The position numbers and the translations under genes were made by a program. From the NCBI RefSeq assembly GCF_014205685.1, contig NZ_JACIIU010000005.1:97466-161465 (forward strand): 64,000 nucleotides of DNA, in the 5' to 3' direction. The notes below the pieces were generated by a model. The model ran no database searches. It worked only from the letters and a program-made list of their open reading frames with translations, and was not told where the DNA came from. The number at the start of each line of letters is the position of its first letter. Position 1 is the stretch's first letter. This document shows, one piece after another, positions 45,492 through 53,758 of the stretch. Source of the stretch: Paenochrobactrum gallinarii (GTDB lineage Bacteria; Pseudomonadota; Alphaproteobacteria; Rhizobiales; Rhizobiaceae).

Positions 45492-45506
45492 TGATTATTA
45501 TAGTCA
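45492..45506. promoter_or_regulatory. IRO (RirA-type) box upstream of the fecI-like gene
   Basis: TGATTATTATAGTCA fits TGA-N9-TCA and is flanked symmetrically as ATATGA-N9-TCATAT, the same extended form as the site upstream of the siderophore-interacting protein gene. Two independent copies at iron genes in one window strengthen the reading. Confidence 0.65.
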
Positions 45507-45707
45507 TATTAAAATAAAGCCAAGGAAATTTGTTAAACAGCAGAAGGAAGCAATAAACGGATAATTTTGTCAGCTCTATTCAGCAGCTATGACACATCAG
45601 TGTGTGAAGCTTAATTATGCGTTTTGAGAGCAATCGATTGGTAAATTAAATTATATAAATATCGGAATTTCTGCATTTTTCACTGGCAAAGAAATGAATA
45701 AATTTAA

Positions 45708-45730
45708 AAAGCCGCTGATACAGCGGCTTT
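45708..45730 (-). terminator. Intrinsic terminator of the dipeptide operon
   Basis: A 10-bp stem AAAGCCGCTG/CAGCGGCTTT with a 3-base loop begins 2 bases after the last ATPase stop on the minus strand and is followed by TTTAAATTT. Confidence 0.8.
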
Positions 45731-45732
45731 GT

Positions 45733-46491
45733 TTAGCGTCGAAATCCTTCACTCGCGACCATTAGATTTTTTGTATAATCTTGAACCACATTGCCTGTTT
45801 CCAAATCTTTTGAATTCAGCTCTTCGACAATTTGTCCATTACGCATGACAGCCAGACGATCACACATATGATTAACCACCGCCAGATCATGGCTGACCAT
45901 AATAAAGGTAAGATTATAATCGCGTCGAATTTGCTCAAGAAGATTGAGAACCTCCGCCTGAACGGAGGCATCAAGAGCAGAGGTTGGCTCATCCAGCAGC
46001 AGAATACGTGGTTCAACAATTAAGGCACGCGCAATGGCAACACGCTGGCGCTGCCCACCCGAAAGCTGGTGCGGATAACGAAAACGAAAGCCGGAGCCAA
46101 GCCCCACTTCATCCAGTGCCCGCACGATTTTTTTATCAGTATCTGCAATGCCATGAATGGCAAGCGGCTCAAGTAAAAGCCGGTCAATCGTTTGTCGCGG
46201 GTGAAGTGAGCCATAAGGGTCTTGAAAGACCATCTGCACCTGACGATAAAAATCCTTATCGCGCGGTGTTGGCAATAATTTACCGTCAATGCTGATCTCA
46301 CCATGCTCAATAACTGCAAGACCAGCAATTGTACGCAATAGAGTGGATTTACCTGAACCAGACTCCCCTACCAAGCCATAAGATTCACCATTCTTAACAC
46401 TGATGCTCACATCATTGAGTGCCTGATAATGATCGAAATAAACATCGACTTCTTTGACATCAATTGCATTGGGTTGCGTATCTAAAGTCAT
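45733..46491 (-). CDS. Dipeptide ABC transporter ATPase (DppF-like)
   Basis: 252 residues. Walker [11 protein letters not shown]-loop VFQDPYGSLHPRQT, signature LSGGQRQR, Walker [13 protein letters not shown]. The start at 46491 overlaps the preceding gene's TGA (ATGA); an ATG at 46500 is possible. It is the second of two separate ATPases in this operon, unlike the fused version at 27.0-28.9 kb. Confidence 0.88.
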   Translation of the reverse strand: MTLDTQPNAIDVKEVDVYFDHYQALNDVSISVKNGESYGLVGESGSGKSTLLRTIAGLAVIEHGEISIDGKLLPTPRDKDFYRQVQMVFQDPYGSLHPRQTIDRLLLEPLAIHGIADTDKKIVRALDEVGLGSGFRFRYPHQLSGGQRQRVAIARALIVEPRILLLDEPTSALDASVQAEVLNLLEQIRRDYNLTFIMVSHDLAVVNHMCDRLAVMRNGQIVEELNSKDLETGNVVQDYTKNLMVASEGFRR

Positions 46492-47321
46492 TGTTTCCAT
46501 GCCTCTTGTCTTTGCAGGATTGGCAGAGGATGGCGATCAGCGCCAATTTTAGGCATGCAGTTTAATAATCCTTGCGTATAGGGATGCTTAGCATTGGCCA
46601 GATCAGAAGCAGCTAATTCCTCAACAATGCGCCCTGCATACATCACGATTACACGGTCACAAAATGAAGAGACAAGACGCAGATCGTGGCTGATAAAGAT
46701 CAGCCCCATGCCACGCTCGGAAACCAGCTTATCGAGAATTGATAAAACTTCCAGCTGAACAGTGACATCAAGAGCAGACGTTGGTTCATCTGCAATGAGT
46801 AATTCCGGTTCAGCAACAAGCATCATCGCAATCATAACGCGCTGCCCCATACCGCCTGAAACTTCATGCGGATAGAGCTTTAAGACACGTTCCGGATCGC
46901 GGATCTGAACGGCTTCAAGCATATCTAAAGAGCGCTTGCGCGTTTCTTCACGACTATAGCGTTTATGCGCGTTCAGGGTTTCTGCTATTTGACGCCCGAT
47001 AGTCATAACCGGATTGAGTGAATATTTAGGATCTTGCAAGACCATCGCAATGCGGCCACCGCGTAAATCACGCCTTTGCTTAGCTGATGCTTGCAGCAGG
47101 TCGATCCCATCAAATTGCAGTTTCTCGGCCGTGATTTTGGCATGATGAGGTGTGAGTCCCATGATTGCGCGTCCGGTTTGTGATTTACCTGAACCGGATT
47201 CCCCCACGATGCCTAAGCGTTCACGGCCGAGGGTGAAAGATACACCCCTCACCGCTTCAATGTCGCCGGTTCTGCCCGGATAAGTGACTTTGAGATTTTC
47301 AACAGACAATAATGGTTTCAT
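46488..47321 (-). CDS. Dipeptide ABC transporter ATPase (DppD-like)
   Basis: 277 residues. Walker [11 protein letters not shown]-loop VLQDPKYSLNPVMT, signature VSGGMGQR (Val and Gly replace the usual Leu and Arg around it), Walker [13 protein letters not shown], and the peptide-ABC C-terminal HPYTQGLLNCMP. It overlaps the DppC-like permease gene by four bases. Confidence 0.88.
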   Translation of the reverse strand: MKPLLSVENLKVTYPGRTGDIEAVRGVSFTLGRERLGIVGESGSGKSQTGRAIMGLTPHHAKITAEKLQFDGIDLLQASAKQRRDLRGGRIAMVLQDPKYSLNPVMTIGRQIAETLNAHKRYSREETRKRSLDMLEAVQIRDPERVLKLYPHEVSGGMGQRVMIAMMLVAEPELLIADEPTSALDVTVQLEVLSILDKLVSERGMGLIFISHDLRLVSSFCDRVIVMYAGRIVEELAASDLANAKHPYTQGLLNCMPKIGADRHPLPILQRQEAWKQ

Positions 47322-48250
47322 TGATTATTGCCTCGCGGATCAAGAGCATCACGCAGGCCATCTCCCAGCAGATTAAAGCCGAGGCTGACGATAAGAATTG
47401 CAATGCCGGGCATGGCAGCAACCCACCACTGGTCAAGAATAAATCGACGACCAGAAGCAATCATCGCGCCCCATTCCGGTAAGGGAGGCTGCGCACCAAG
47501 ACCAAGAAAGCCAAGGCCGGCAGCAGTCAGAATAATGCCTGCCATATCCAATGTCACACGCACAATCAAAGACGAGGTGCAAAGGGGCATAATATGTCTG
47601 ATAACAATGCGGCTTGGTGATGCGCCCATCAGACGAACCGCCGAAATATAATCAGAATTACGGATCGTCAGGGTTTCTGCACGCGCAATACGGGCATAAG
47701 GAGGCCAAGACGTGATAGCGATAGCGATAATCGCATTTTCAATGCCGGGCCCCAATGCGGCAACAAATGCCAAAGCCAGAATAAGCTTCGGAAAAGCGAG
47801 GAAGATGTCGGTCACGCGCATCAAAACGGCATCGACCCAGCCGCCGGCATAACCCGATATTGTGCCAACCAACAGGCCGATAGGCGCTGCAATGATTGCA
47901 ACCAGCAGGATGACATAAAGCGTAATGCGGGAACCATAAATAAGACGGGAGAGAATATCACGCCCTTGATCATCCGTGCCAAGCCAGTAGCCATCAGTGC
48001 CCGGAGGTAACAGCCGTGCATTCGCCAGATTACCAACATATGGATTATGCGGCGCAAGCATATTGGCAAAAATTGCAACCAATATTAATCCAATGATAAT
48101 AAGCAGACCAATGACAGCAAGCTTGTTTGACGTAAACCGTTTCCAGATCGTGTAGCTGCGCCCAAGTCTGGCCTGCATACGCGACTGTGGCCGCTCGGAT
48201 AAAAGCCACTCACGCAGTGACTGTTTATGAATTGGGGTTGTCTGGCTCAT
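47318..48250 (-). CDS. Dipeptide-type ABC permease (DppC-like)
   Basis: 310 residues. LGTDDQGRDILSRLIYGSR is the DppC signature, AVRLMGASPSRIVIRHIMPLCTSSLIV the docking loop and FLGLGAQPPLPEWGAMIASGR the conserved C-terminal motif. About six membrane segments. It overlaps both neighbours by four bases, so the operon is tightly coupled. Confidence 0.9.
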   Translation of the reverse strand: MSQTTPIHKQSLREWLLSERPQSRMQARLGRSYTIWKRFTSNKLAVIGLLIIIGLILVAIFANMLAPHNPYVGNLANARLLPPGTDGYWLGTDDQGRDILSRLIYGSRITLYVILLVAIIAAPIGLLVGTISGYAGGWVDAVLMRVTDIFLAFPKLILALAFVAALGPGIENAIIAIAITSWPPYARIARAETLTIRNSDYISAVRLMGASPSRIVIRHIMPLCTSSLIVRVTLDMAGIILTAAGLGFLGLGAQPPLPEWGAMIASGRRFILDQWWVAAMPGIAILIVSLGFNLLGDGLRDALDPRGNNQ

Positions 48251-49314
48251 CGTGAACGTGTCCTTGGATCAAGAACCCGATAAAGCAGATCTGAAAGCAA
48301 GTTGATGGCAATAAAAACGGATCCAATAATAATGGTTCCGCCCAAAACTGCATTCATATCCGCATTTTGTAGCGAGTTGGTGATGTACATGCCTAAGCCT
48401 GGCCAGGCAAAAACGGTTTCAGTCAAGACTGACCCTTCGAGCAGACCTGCATAAGAAAGCGCGATAACGGTAACCAATGGCACCGCAGCATTACGTAAAG
48501 CATGTCCCCAAATGATTTTGGCCTCAGTTATACCTTTGGCACGAGCGGCTGTGATATATTCCTGATCAAGCTCATTCAACATGAATGAACGCGTCATCCG
48601 GCTAATATAAGCCATTGAAAAATAACCCAGAAGCGCCGATGGCAATATGATATGACGCATTACGTCTTTTAATACGTCCCATTGCCCCTGTATGATCGCA
48701 TCTAAGATGTAAAAACCTGTAATGGGCGTAAATGTATATTCAAAAACAACATCCAGACGTCCGGGACCAGCGACCCAGCCTAATTTGGCATAAAACACAA
48801 GAAGGCCAAGCATACCAAGCCAGAATATCGGTACAGAATAACCGAAAAGCCCGATGATACGTACGATCTGATCCGTTAGCGTGTCGCGCTTTACCGCGGC
48901 CAAAACACCAAGCGGAATACCAAATACAGCACCGATAATTGTGCCAACGGTGGCAAGCTCCATTGTGGCGGGAAACACGCGCCGTATATCCGTCATGACC
49001 GGATTTGTCGTTAAAACAGATGTGCCGAAATCCCCTTGCAGCACCCCTTTAACATACATAAAAAACTGCTGGTAATAGGGCAAATTCAAGCCCATTTCGT
49101 TGCGTACGCGCTCAATCACATGCTGTGGTGCACGATCACCGACAATCGCCAGCACGGGATCAATAGGAACAACACGGCCGATAAAAAAGGTTACAGCCAG
49201 AAGTCCTAAATATGTGGTCACTACAATAATCAGAAAACTGGCTATTGAAGCGGTAAGGCCATAGGCGCGCGATGGTGCGCGCCTTGTCCTTGTTCTGGTT
49301 ACGACTGCTGTCAC
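48247..49314 (-). CDS. Dipeptide-type ABC permease (DppB-like)
   Basis: 355 residues, starting at GTG 17 bases after the binding-protein stop. An N-terminal basic stretch precedes six membrane segments. NEMGLNLPYYQQFFMYVKGVLQGDFGTS is the DppB pattern, ARAKGITEAKIIWGHALRNAAVPLVT the docking loop, and ETVFAWPGLGMYITNSL the C-terminal motif. Confidence 0.88.
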   Translation of the reverse strand: MTAVVTRTRTRRAPSRAYGLTASIASFLIIVVTTYLGLLAVTFFIGRVVPIDPVLAIVGDRAPQHVIERVRNEMGLNLPYYQQFFMYVKGVLQGDFGTSVLTTNPVMTDIRRVFPATMELATVGTIIGAVFGIPLGVLAAVKRDTLTDQIVRIIGLFGYSVPIFWLGMLGLLVFYAKLGWVAGPGRLDVVFEYTFTPITGFYILDAIIQGQWDVLKDVMRHIILPSALLGYFSMAYISRMTRSFMLNELDQEYITAARAKGITEAKIIWGHALRNAAVPLVTVIALSYAGLLEGSVLTETVFAWPGLGMYITNSLQNADMNAVLGGTIIIGSVFIAINLLSDLLYRVLDPRTRSR

Positions 49315-49331
49315 AATAATTGTCTTTCAGA

Positions 49332-50966
49332 TCAATCTTTAGAAACAGTGCTCAGGAAGTTGGTGTCAAAGGTGGGCCCGAGCTTGAAACCTTTAACATT
49401 GCCGCGAATACCTGCCACTTCAACCTGCTGGAAAAGCATCACAAACGGGCTTGTATCCAGTGCTTCCTGCTGCAGCTTTTCATACATTTTTGCACGTTTG
49501 TCTGTATCGCGCTCCAGCAATGCTGCCTGCACCTGCTCAGTCAGCTCAGGAATAGCCCATGCATTACGCCAGGCAAGCGTTTTATTAGCGGCATCATCGC
49601 CGTTATCAGGATTGGCGGTAAAAGCTTCGGCATTAGAATTCGGATCCCAATAATCCATGCCCCACTGACCAATATAAAGATCGTGGTTACGTGCACGATA
49701 TTTAGTCAAGGTTTGTTTGCCATCACCCGGAATAATTTCAACCTTCACACCAGCCTGTGCGGCCGTTTGCTGAAATGATTCAGCAATACCTGTCACCGGC
49801 TGCGTATTACGCACATCAAAAGTAACGCTCAAACCATCTTTCAAGCCAGCTTTTTCAAGCAATTCTTTGGCTTTTGCCGGATCAAGCTTAAACGGCTGCT
49901 CATCAAGCGCACCCAGCACTGATTTCGGCTGATAGGTCTGATGAATTTCGCCGATGCCTTTAATCAGAGTTTTGCCAATTGCATCGTAATCAACCAGATA
50001 TTTAAAGGCTTCACGGACTTCCGGCTTGGCGAGATTTTCATTTTTCTGGTTAAGGCTGATATAATAGACAGTGCCTTTAGGCGCACTATCAGATTGAAGA
50101 TCCTTGTTATTAATAACAGCTTCGTAATCACCTGGCTCAAGATTGCGCGCGACGTCAACATCACCTGTTTCAAGCATCAAACGTTGTGTGGCACTCTCTT
50201 TCACATGGCGATACATCACGCGGGCAAGCTTAGCCGGATCGTCATAATAATTATCATTGCGCTCAAGCACGACAATTTCATTGGCGCGCCAGTCACGGAT
50301 CTTGAAAGGACCTGAGCCTGCATAATTGGTTTTCAGCCAGGCATTGCCATAGTCAGTGTCATATTTATAATCATCCGACGGCGTTACTTTGGCGGAATTC
50401 TGCTCCAGCAGTTTCTTATCAACAATCTTGCCAACGGTAGCTGTCAAACAATTCAACACAAAGCTTGGCGCATATGGCTTGTCAATTTTCAGTACAAAAG
50501 TTGTGTCATCGACGGCTTTTGCATTTTCAACCACATTATCACCCGTCAATCCAAACTGGGTGAGAATAAAGGCCGGTGATTTATCAAGTCTTACGCCACG
50601 CTCAAAACTATAGGCAACATCTTTAGCCGTCAGCGCATTGCCGGAAGCAAATTTTAAGCCTTCACGGATTTTGAAAGTATAAGTCAGGCCATCATCAGAT
50701 ACCGTCCAGCTTTCTGCCACACCCGGAATAACCTGTGAAGGATCGTTAATATTCAGACGGACCAGACTGTCATAGGCATTACCTAAAATTTCAGCCGGAC
50801 TAATTTCAAAAGATTCAGCCGGATCAAGGGTGATAATATCATCAATAGCCCATGCCTCCACGAGCGTGTCAGCAGGTGTGGCCGCATTGGCAGCGCCTGC
50901 AACTGTAAAAATAGTGGCCAGAGCTGCACTTGCGGTCAGCGTTTTCAGATATCCCTTATTCTTCAT
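49332..50966 (-). CDS. Peptide ABC transporter substrate-binding protein
   Basis: 544 residues with a Sec signal peptide ending GAANAATPADTL. SBP_bac_5 motifs: DDIITLDPAESFEISPAEILGNAYDSLVRL, VIPGVAESWTVSDDGLTYTFKIREGLKF and SGPFKIRDW. The ATG at 50966 is preceded by GGGAG; the longer frame to 51056 enters the dipeptidase gene. The periplasmic receptor of this second peptide importer. Confidence 0.88.
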   Translation of the reverse strand: MKNKGYLKTLTASAALATIFTVAGAANAATPADTLVEAWAIDDIITLDPAESFEISPAEILGNAYDSLVRLNINDPSQVIPGVAESWTVSDDGLTYTFKIREGLKFASGNALTAKDVAYSFERGVRLDKSPAFILTQFGLTGDNVVENAKAVDDTTFVLKIDKPYAPSFVLNCLTATVGKIVDKKLLEQNSAKVTPSDDYKYDTDYGNAWLKTNYAGSGPFKIRDWRANEIVVLERNDNYYDDPAKLARVMYRHVKESATQRLMLETGDVDVARNLEPGDYEAVINNKDLQSDSAPKGTVYYISLNQKNENLAKPEVREAFKYLVDYDAIGKTLIKGIGEIHQTYQPKSVLGALDEQPFKLDPAKAKELLEKAGLKDGLSVTFDVRNTQPVTGIAESFQQTAAQAGVKVEIIPGDGKQTLTKYRARNHDLYIGQWGMDYWDPNSNAEAFTANPDNGDDAANKTLAWRNAWAIPELTEQVQAALLERDTDKRAKMYEKLQQEALDTSPFVMLFQQVEVAGIRGNVKGFKLGPTFDTNFLSTVSKD

Positions 50967-51004
50967 AATACACTCCCGTTTGATTTTTACGATTATTGTA
51001 ATTA

Positions 51005-52063
51005 TTAAGCTTTCCGCCAGACATTGCGTAAAACGCGCTGCCAGTTGGCAAGACATATTTTATTGATATCTTCCTGATTATAACCTGCATCGCGCAATGC
51101 TCCGACAAGAGCCTGACTGCCGGATGCATCAGCAATATCCTTAGGAATAAGTGCACCATCATAATCTGAGCCAAGTGCGACACAGTCGATCCCCATGCGC
51201 TCAACCATATAATCAATATGACGGATCATATCACTTAATGGTGTATCCGCGTTTTCCTGACCATCAGCTCGCAGCATCGTTGTGGCAAAATTCAAGCCGA
51301 CCACACCGTTACTTTCCTTCACTGCATCCATCTGTCTATCAGTTAAATTGCGCGCAACCGGTGTCAGACTATGTGCATTGGAGTGACTGACGACTAATGG
51401 ATTGTCGCTAAGCTTTGCAACATCCCAAAAGCCTTGTTCGGTGATATGCGCAAGATCAACCATAATGCCCATTTGATCACAGGCCTTGATCAGTTCCCGC
51501 CCCGCATCAGTCAAGCCCGGCCCTGTATCCGGATGGGCCGGATAAGCAAATGGAACACCATGACCAAATATATTATTACGGCTCCAGACAGGCCCCAGCG
51601 AACGCAGGCCAGCTGCGTATAAAACCTCCAGCTCATCCAGATTTTTGCTGATGGGTTCGCAACCTTCCAGATGTAAAACGGCTGCGAAAACACCAACATC
51701 AATCGCTTCATCCAGATCAGTCGCAGTGCGACACAGACGCCAACTGCCAGCACGCTCCAATCGGAGCGCTATTGCGGCAATTTCCAATGCGATGACCAGA
51801 GACTTGGTATAATCAAGCGGCTTATTGAGCGGTGTCGAATAATGCCCGTTTGAATCGGGTGGTGCCAGTTCAAGGCTCTGCTCATTAGGAATATAGATTG
51901 CAGAAATTCCACCTGCCAGACTGCCTTTTTTTGAGCGCGGCAGGTCAATATGTCCTTGAGCTGTGCCTTGTGTAAACTCTTTTACAGGGTCTGACCCATT
52001 TCGGGAGTTTTCCCAAAGTCTCAGTAAAACGTCATTATGGCCATCAAAAATTTTCTGTGTCAT
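51005..52063 (-). CDS. Membrane/renal-type dipeptidase (M19 family)
   Basis: 352 residues. Zinc-ligand HxD at His9/Asp11 in FDGHNDVLL, then a bridging Glu in HLEGCEP. MVDLAHI, VVSHSNAHSLTPVARNLTD (His ligands) and ALGSDYDG complete the M19 active site. Members hydrolyse dipeptides, including those with a D-residue at the C-terminus. No signal peptide is seen, so it likely works in the cytosol on peptides brought in by the coupled DppABCDF-type importer. It is the first gene of the operon, 38 bases before the binding protein. Confidence 0.9.
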   Translation of the reverse strand: MTQKIFDGHNDVLLRLWENSRNGSDPVKEFTQGTAQGHIDLPRSKKGSLAGGISAIYIPNEQSLELAPPDSNGHYSTPLNKPLDYTKSLVIALEIAAIALRLERAGSWRLCRTATDLDEAIDVGVFAAVLHLEGCEPISKNLDELEVLYAAGLRSLGPVWSRNNIFGHGVPFAYPAHPDTGPGLTDAGRELIKACDQMGIMVDLAHITEQGFWDVAKLSDNPLVVSHSNAHSLTPVARNLTDRQMDAVKESNGVVGLNFATTMLRADGQENADTPLSDMIRHIDYMVERMGIDCVALGSDYDGALIPKDIADASGSQALVGALRDAGYNQEDINKICLANWQRVLRNVWRKA

Positions 52064-52507
52064 TTAGCGCACGCCCATTCACAGAAAATCTAAATTCTTG
52101 TGATTACTCATGACATGCTCCCCCCATATTCACTTGCTCACATCAGATATCAGGGTCTAAGTAAAGAGCATTGTCAAGTGAGCTTTGTTTAGATTTTTTA
52201 CGCTATGTATCAATTTGAGATATTACGTTAAAAAGAAACAATTAGCGCATGTATTTGTGAATTAATTAAAGAAACGACTGAGAATGCGACATCTCTGCTG
52301 ATCGTGATCTTTACTTGACAAATTGATGCATATATAACAATCTACTGTGGTAATATTAATATTAGTTTTTTCGCATCTCAACCAAAATTTACCACAATAA
52401 TCTTCTTATTTGATCACAGTATGTGAATTAATTTTTATATTCCTATATAGATATATATTTAAAAATTACTCAATTTTATTATAGCCCGACTCAAAATTCT
52501 ATCTTTA
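52064..52507. other. Strongly AT-rich intergenic region
   Basis: 444 bases of very AT-rich sequence with no gene. It should carry the dipeptidase operon promoter near its left end. A small dyad TCACA-TAC-TGTGA is visible around 52.42 kb. The right end abuts the broken transposase, so part of it may be insertion debris. Confidence 0.55.
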
Positions 52508-52945
52508 CTATACGGCGTTAGCGCCTTTGATCTTTTTGCCTGCATTATAGCCGCGCGGGCTATCAGCTTCGGTCGTCTTCACTGACTGGCTATCGATAAT
52601 AGCTGCTGCCGGCTCCATCTTGCGCCCCTCCGCCAGCCGTGTCACCGCAACCAGCATCTCATTGATAATGATCAAGCAAGCCGTTGTCGCGCATCCGGTA
52701 GAAATGATACTGCACTGTAGTGAACGGTGGAAAATCCTTAGGTAATTGCGCTCATTGGCAACCCGTTGTCGCAATATACTGGATCGCATTCCACGGTTTA
52801 CGCGGATTATGTTCGCGTGGACGGCCGACTTTGCTCATCCGCTGCAAAAGCGACGCAATGATAGCCCGCTCATCGTCAGTACAGTCGCCTGCATAACTCA
52901 AGCCTCGTATGGCATAGCCGCTCGGGCGATTTCAGTCCAGGCCAT
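52508..52945 (-). pseudogene. Truncated, frameshifted IS5-family transposase
   Basis: From an ATG at 52945 with GGAGGATC upstream, the minus strand reads MAWTEIARAAMPYEA, then in shifted frames GLSYAGDCTDDERAIIASLL, GRPREHNPRKPWNAIQYIAT, LPKDFPPFTTVQYHFYRMRD, and finally EPAAAIIDSQSVKTTEADSP with RGYNAGKKIKG. This order is that of IS5-group transposases (start MxWTEIAR, then the DSQSVKT and GYDAGKKIKGRK region). Only about the first 150 codons remain, with at least two frameshifts and stops. The catalytic C-terminal half is missing, so it is dead. Confidence 0.85.
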
Positions 52946-53128
52946 GTGATCCTCCGTAGTTGTTGTATACCACAGTGACCCATAAACTCCTGAAATCACT
53001 CAACTTAATTTTCTGGTAGAGCCTTAGAGATAGCCATATAGCAGCGCACCAGTAAGATATATCACTAAGTCATTTCAACTAACTCATGCAGATCACTACA
53101 CCAGAGCTCATTTACATGATTAATAACG

Positions 53129-53758
53129 TTATCTCTTGAGTACCAAAGCTACCAGTTCTGTCTGTCTGCCGGTCTCCGTTTTCTGGAATATATTGCGCAT
53201 GTGAAACGCAACGGTAGAACGCGAGACGCCGAGATCAGTCGCGATCTGCGCCAATTTACTACCTTGAGTGAGCGCTTGCGTGATCCGTAGTTCTGCGGGT
53301 GTGAGGCCATAGACTTCTGAAAATTTCGTAAAATTGGGAGCATCTGACCGCAATGGACGTGCCAAACGGATGCGTCCGATCTGACGTAAACGCGCTTCGA
53401 TGGTTGCCAGCAAGAGATCATAATCGATTGGCTTAACAAGGTAATCATCCGCACCAAGACGCTTGCCATCAACGATGTGCCTTGGATCGGCAAGGGCGGA
53501 GAGGAAGACAAAAGGAATTTCGGCATAGTCAGCCCCTCGTTCCTGCAGCGCATTAAGCACACCATAGCCGTCAAGTTCAGGCATGGAAATGTCGCAAAGG
53601 ATCAGATCGGGGCAAACACGCGCCAGCTTGTCGAGCGCTTGTTTGCCATTACTGGCTTCGAGGACATCATATCCCGCCTCGACCAGTTCGTCCACGATGT
53701 CACGCCGCAATTGCACTTCGTCTTCAATGCATAGGATCACAAACGGCTCCACGATCAT
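53129..53758 (-). CDS. Two-component response regulator (REC plus LuxR HTH)
   Basis: 209 residues. Receiver domain with acidic pocket CIEDE, phospho-acceptor Asp in LILCDISMPELDG, Ser in FVFLSALAD and Lys in DYLVKPID. The C-terminal LuxR-type HTH is LTPAELRITQALTQGSKLAQIATDLGVSRSTVAFHMRNIFQKTE. It overlaps the sensor kinase gene by four bases, so the pair is co-translated. Candidate targets are its own operon and the divergent VWA cluster at 56.3 kb; this is inference from position. Base composition is higher in GC than the flanking AT-rich DNA. Confidence 0.9.
   Translation of the reverse strand: MIVEPFVILCIEDEVQLRRDIVDELVEAGYDVLEASNGKQALDKLARVCPDLILCDISMPELDGYGVLNALQERGADYAEIPFVFLSALADPRHIVDGKRLGADDYLVKPIDYDLLLATIEARLRQIGRIRLARPLRSDAPNFTKFSEVYGLTPAELRITQALTQGSKLAQIATDLGVSRSTVAFHMRNIFQKTETGRQTELVALVLKR

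Larger units (their letters stand above)
45383..45732. other. Control region between fecI-like gene and peptide operon
   Basis: 350 bases without a gene. It contains the IRO-box-like site at 45492-45506, the likely fecI promoter and the terminator of the dipeptide operon at 45708-45730. The rest is AT-rich and unremarkable. Confidence 0.6.
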
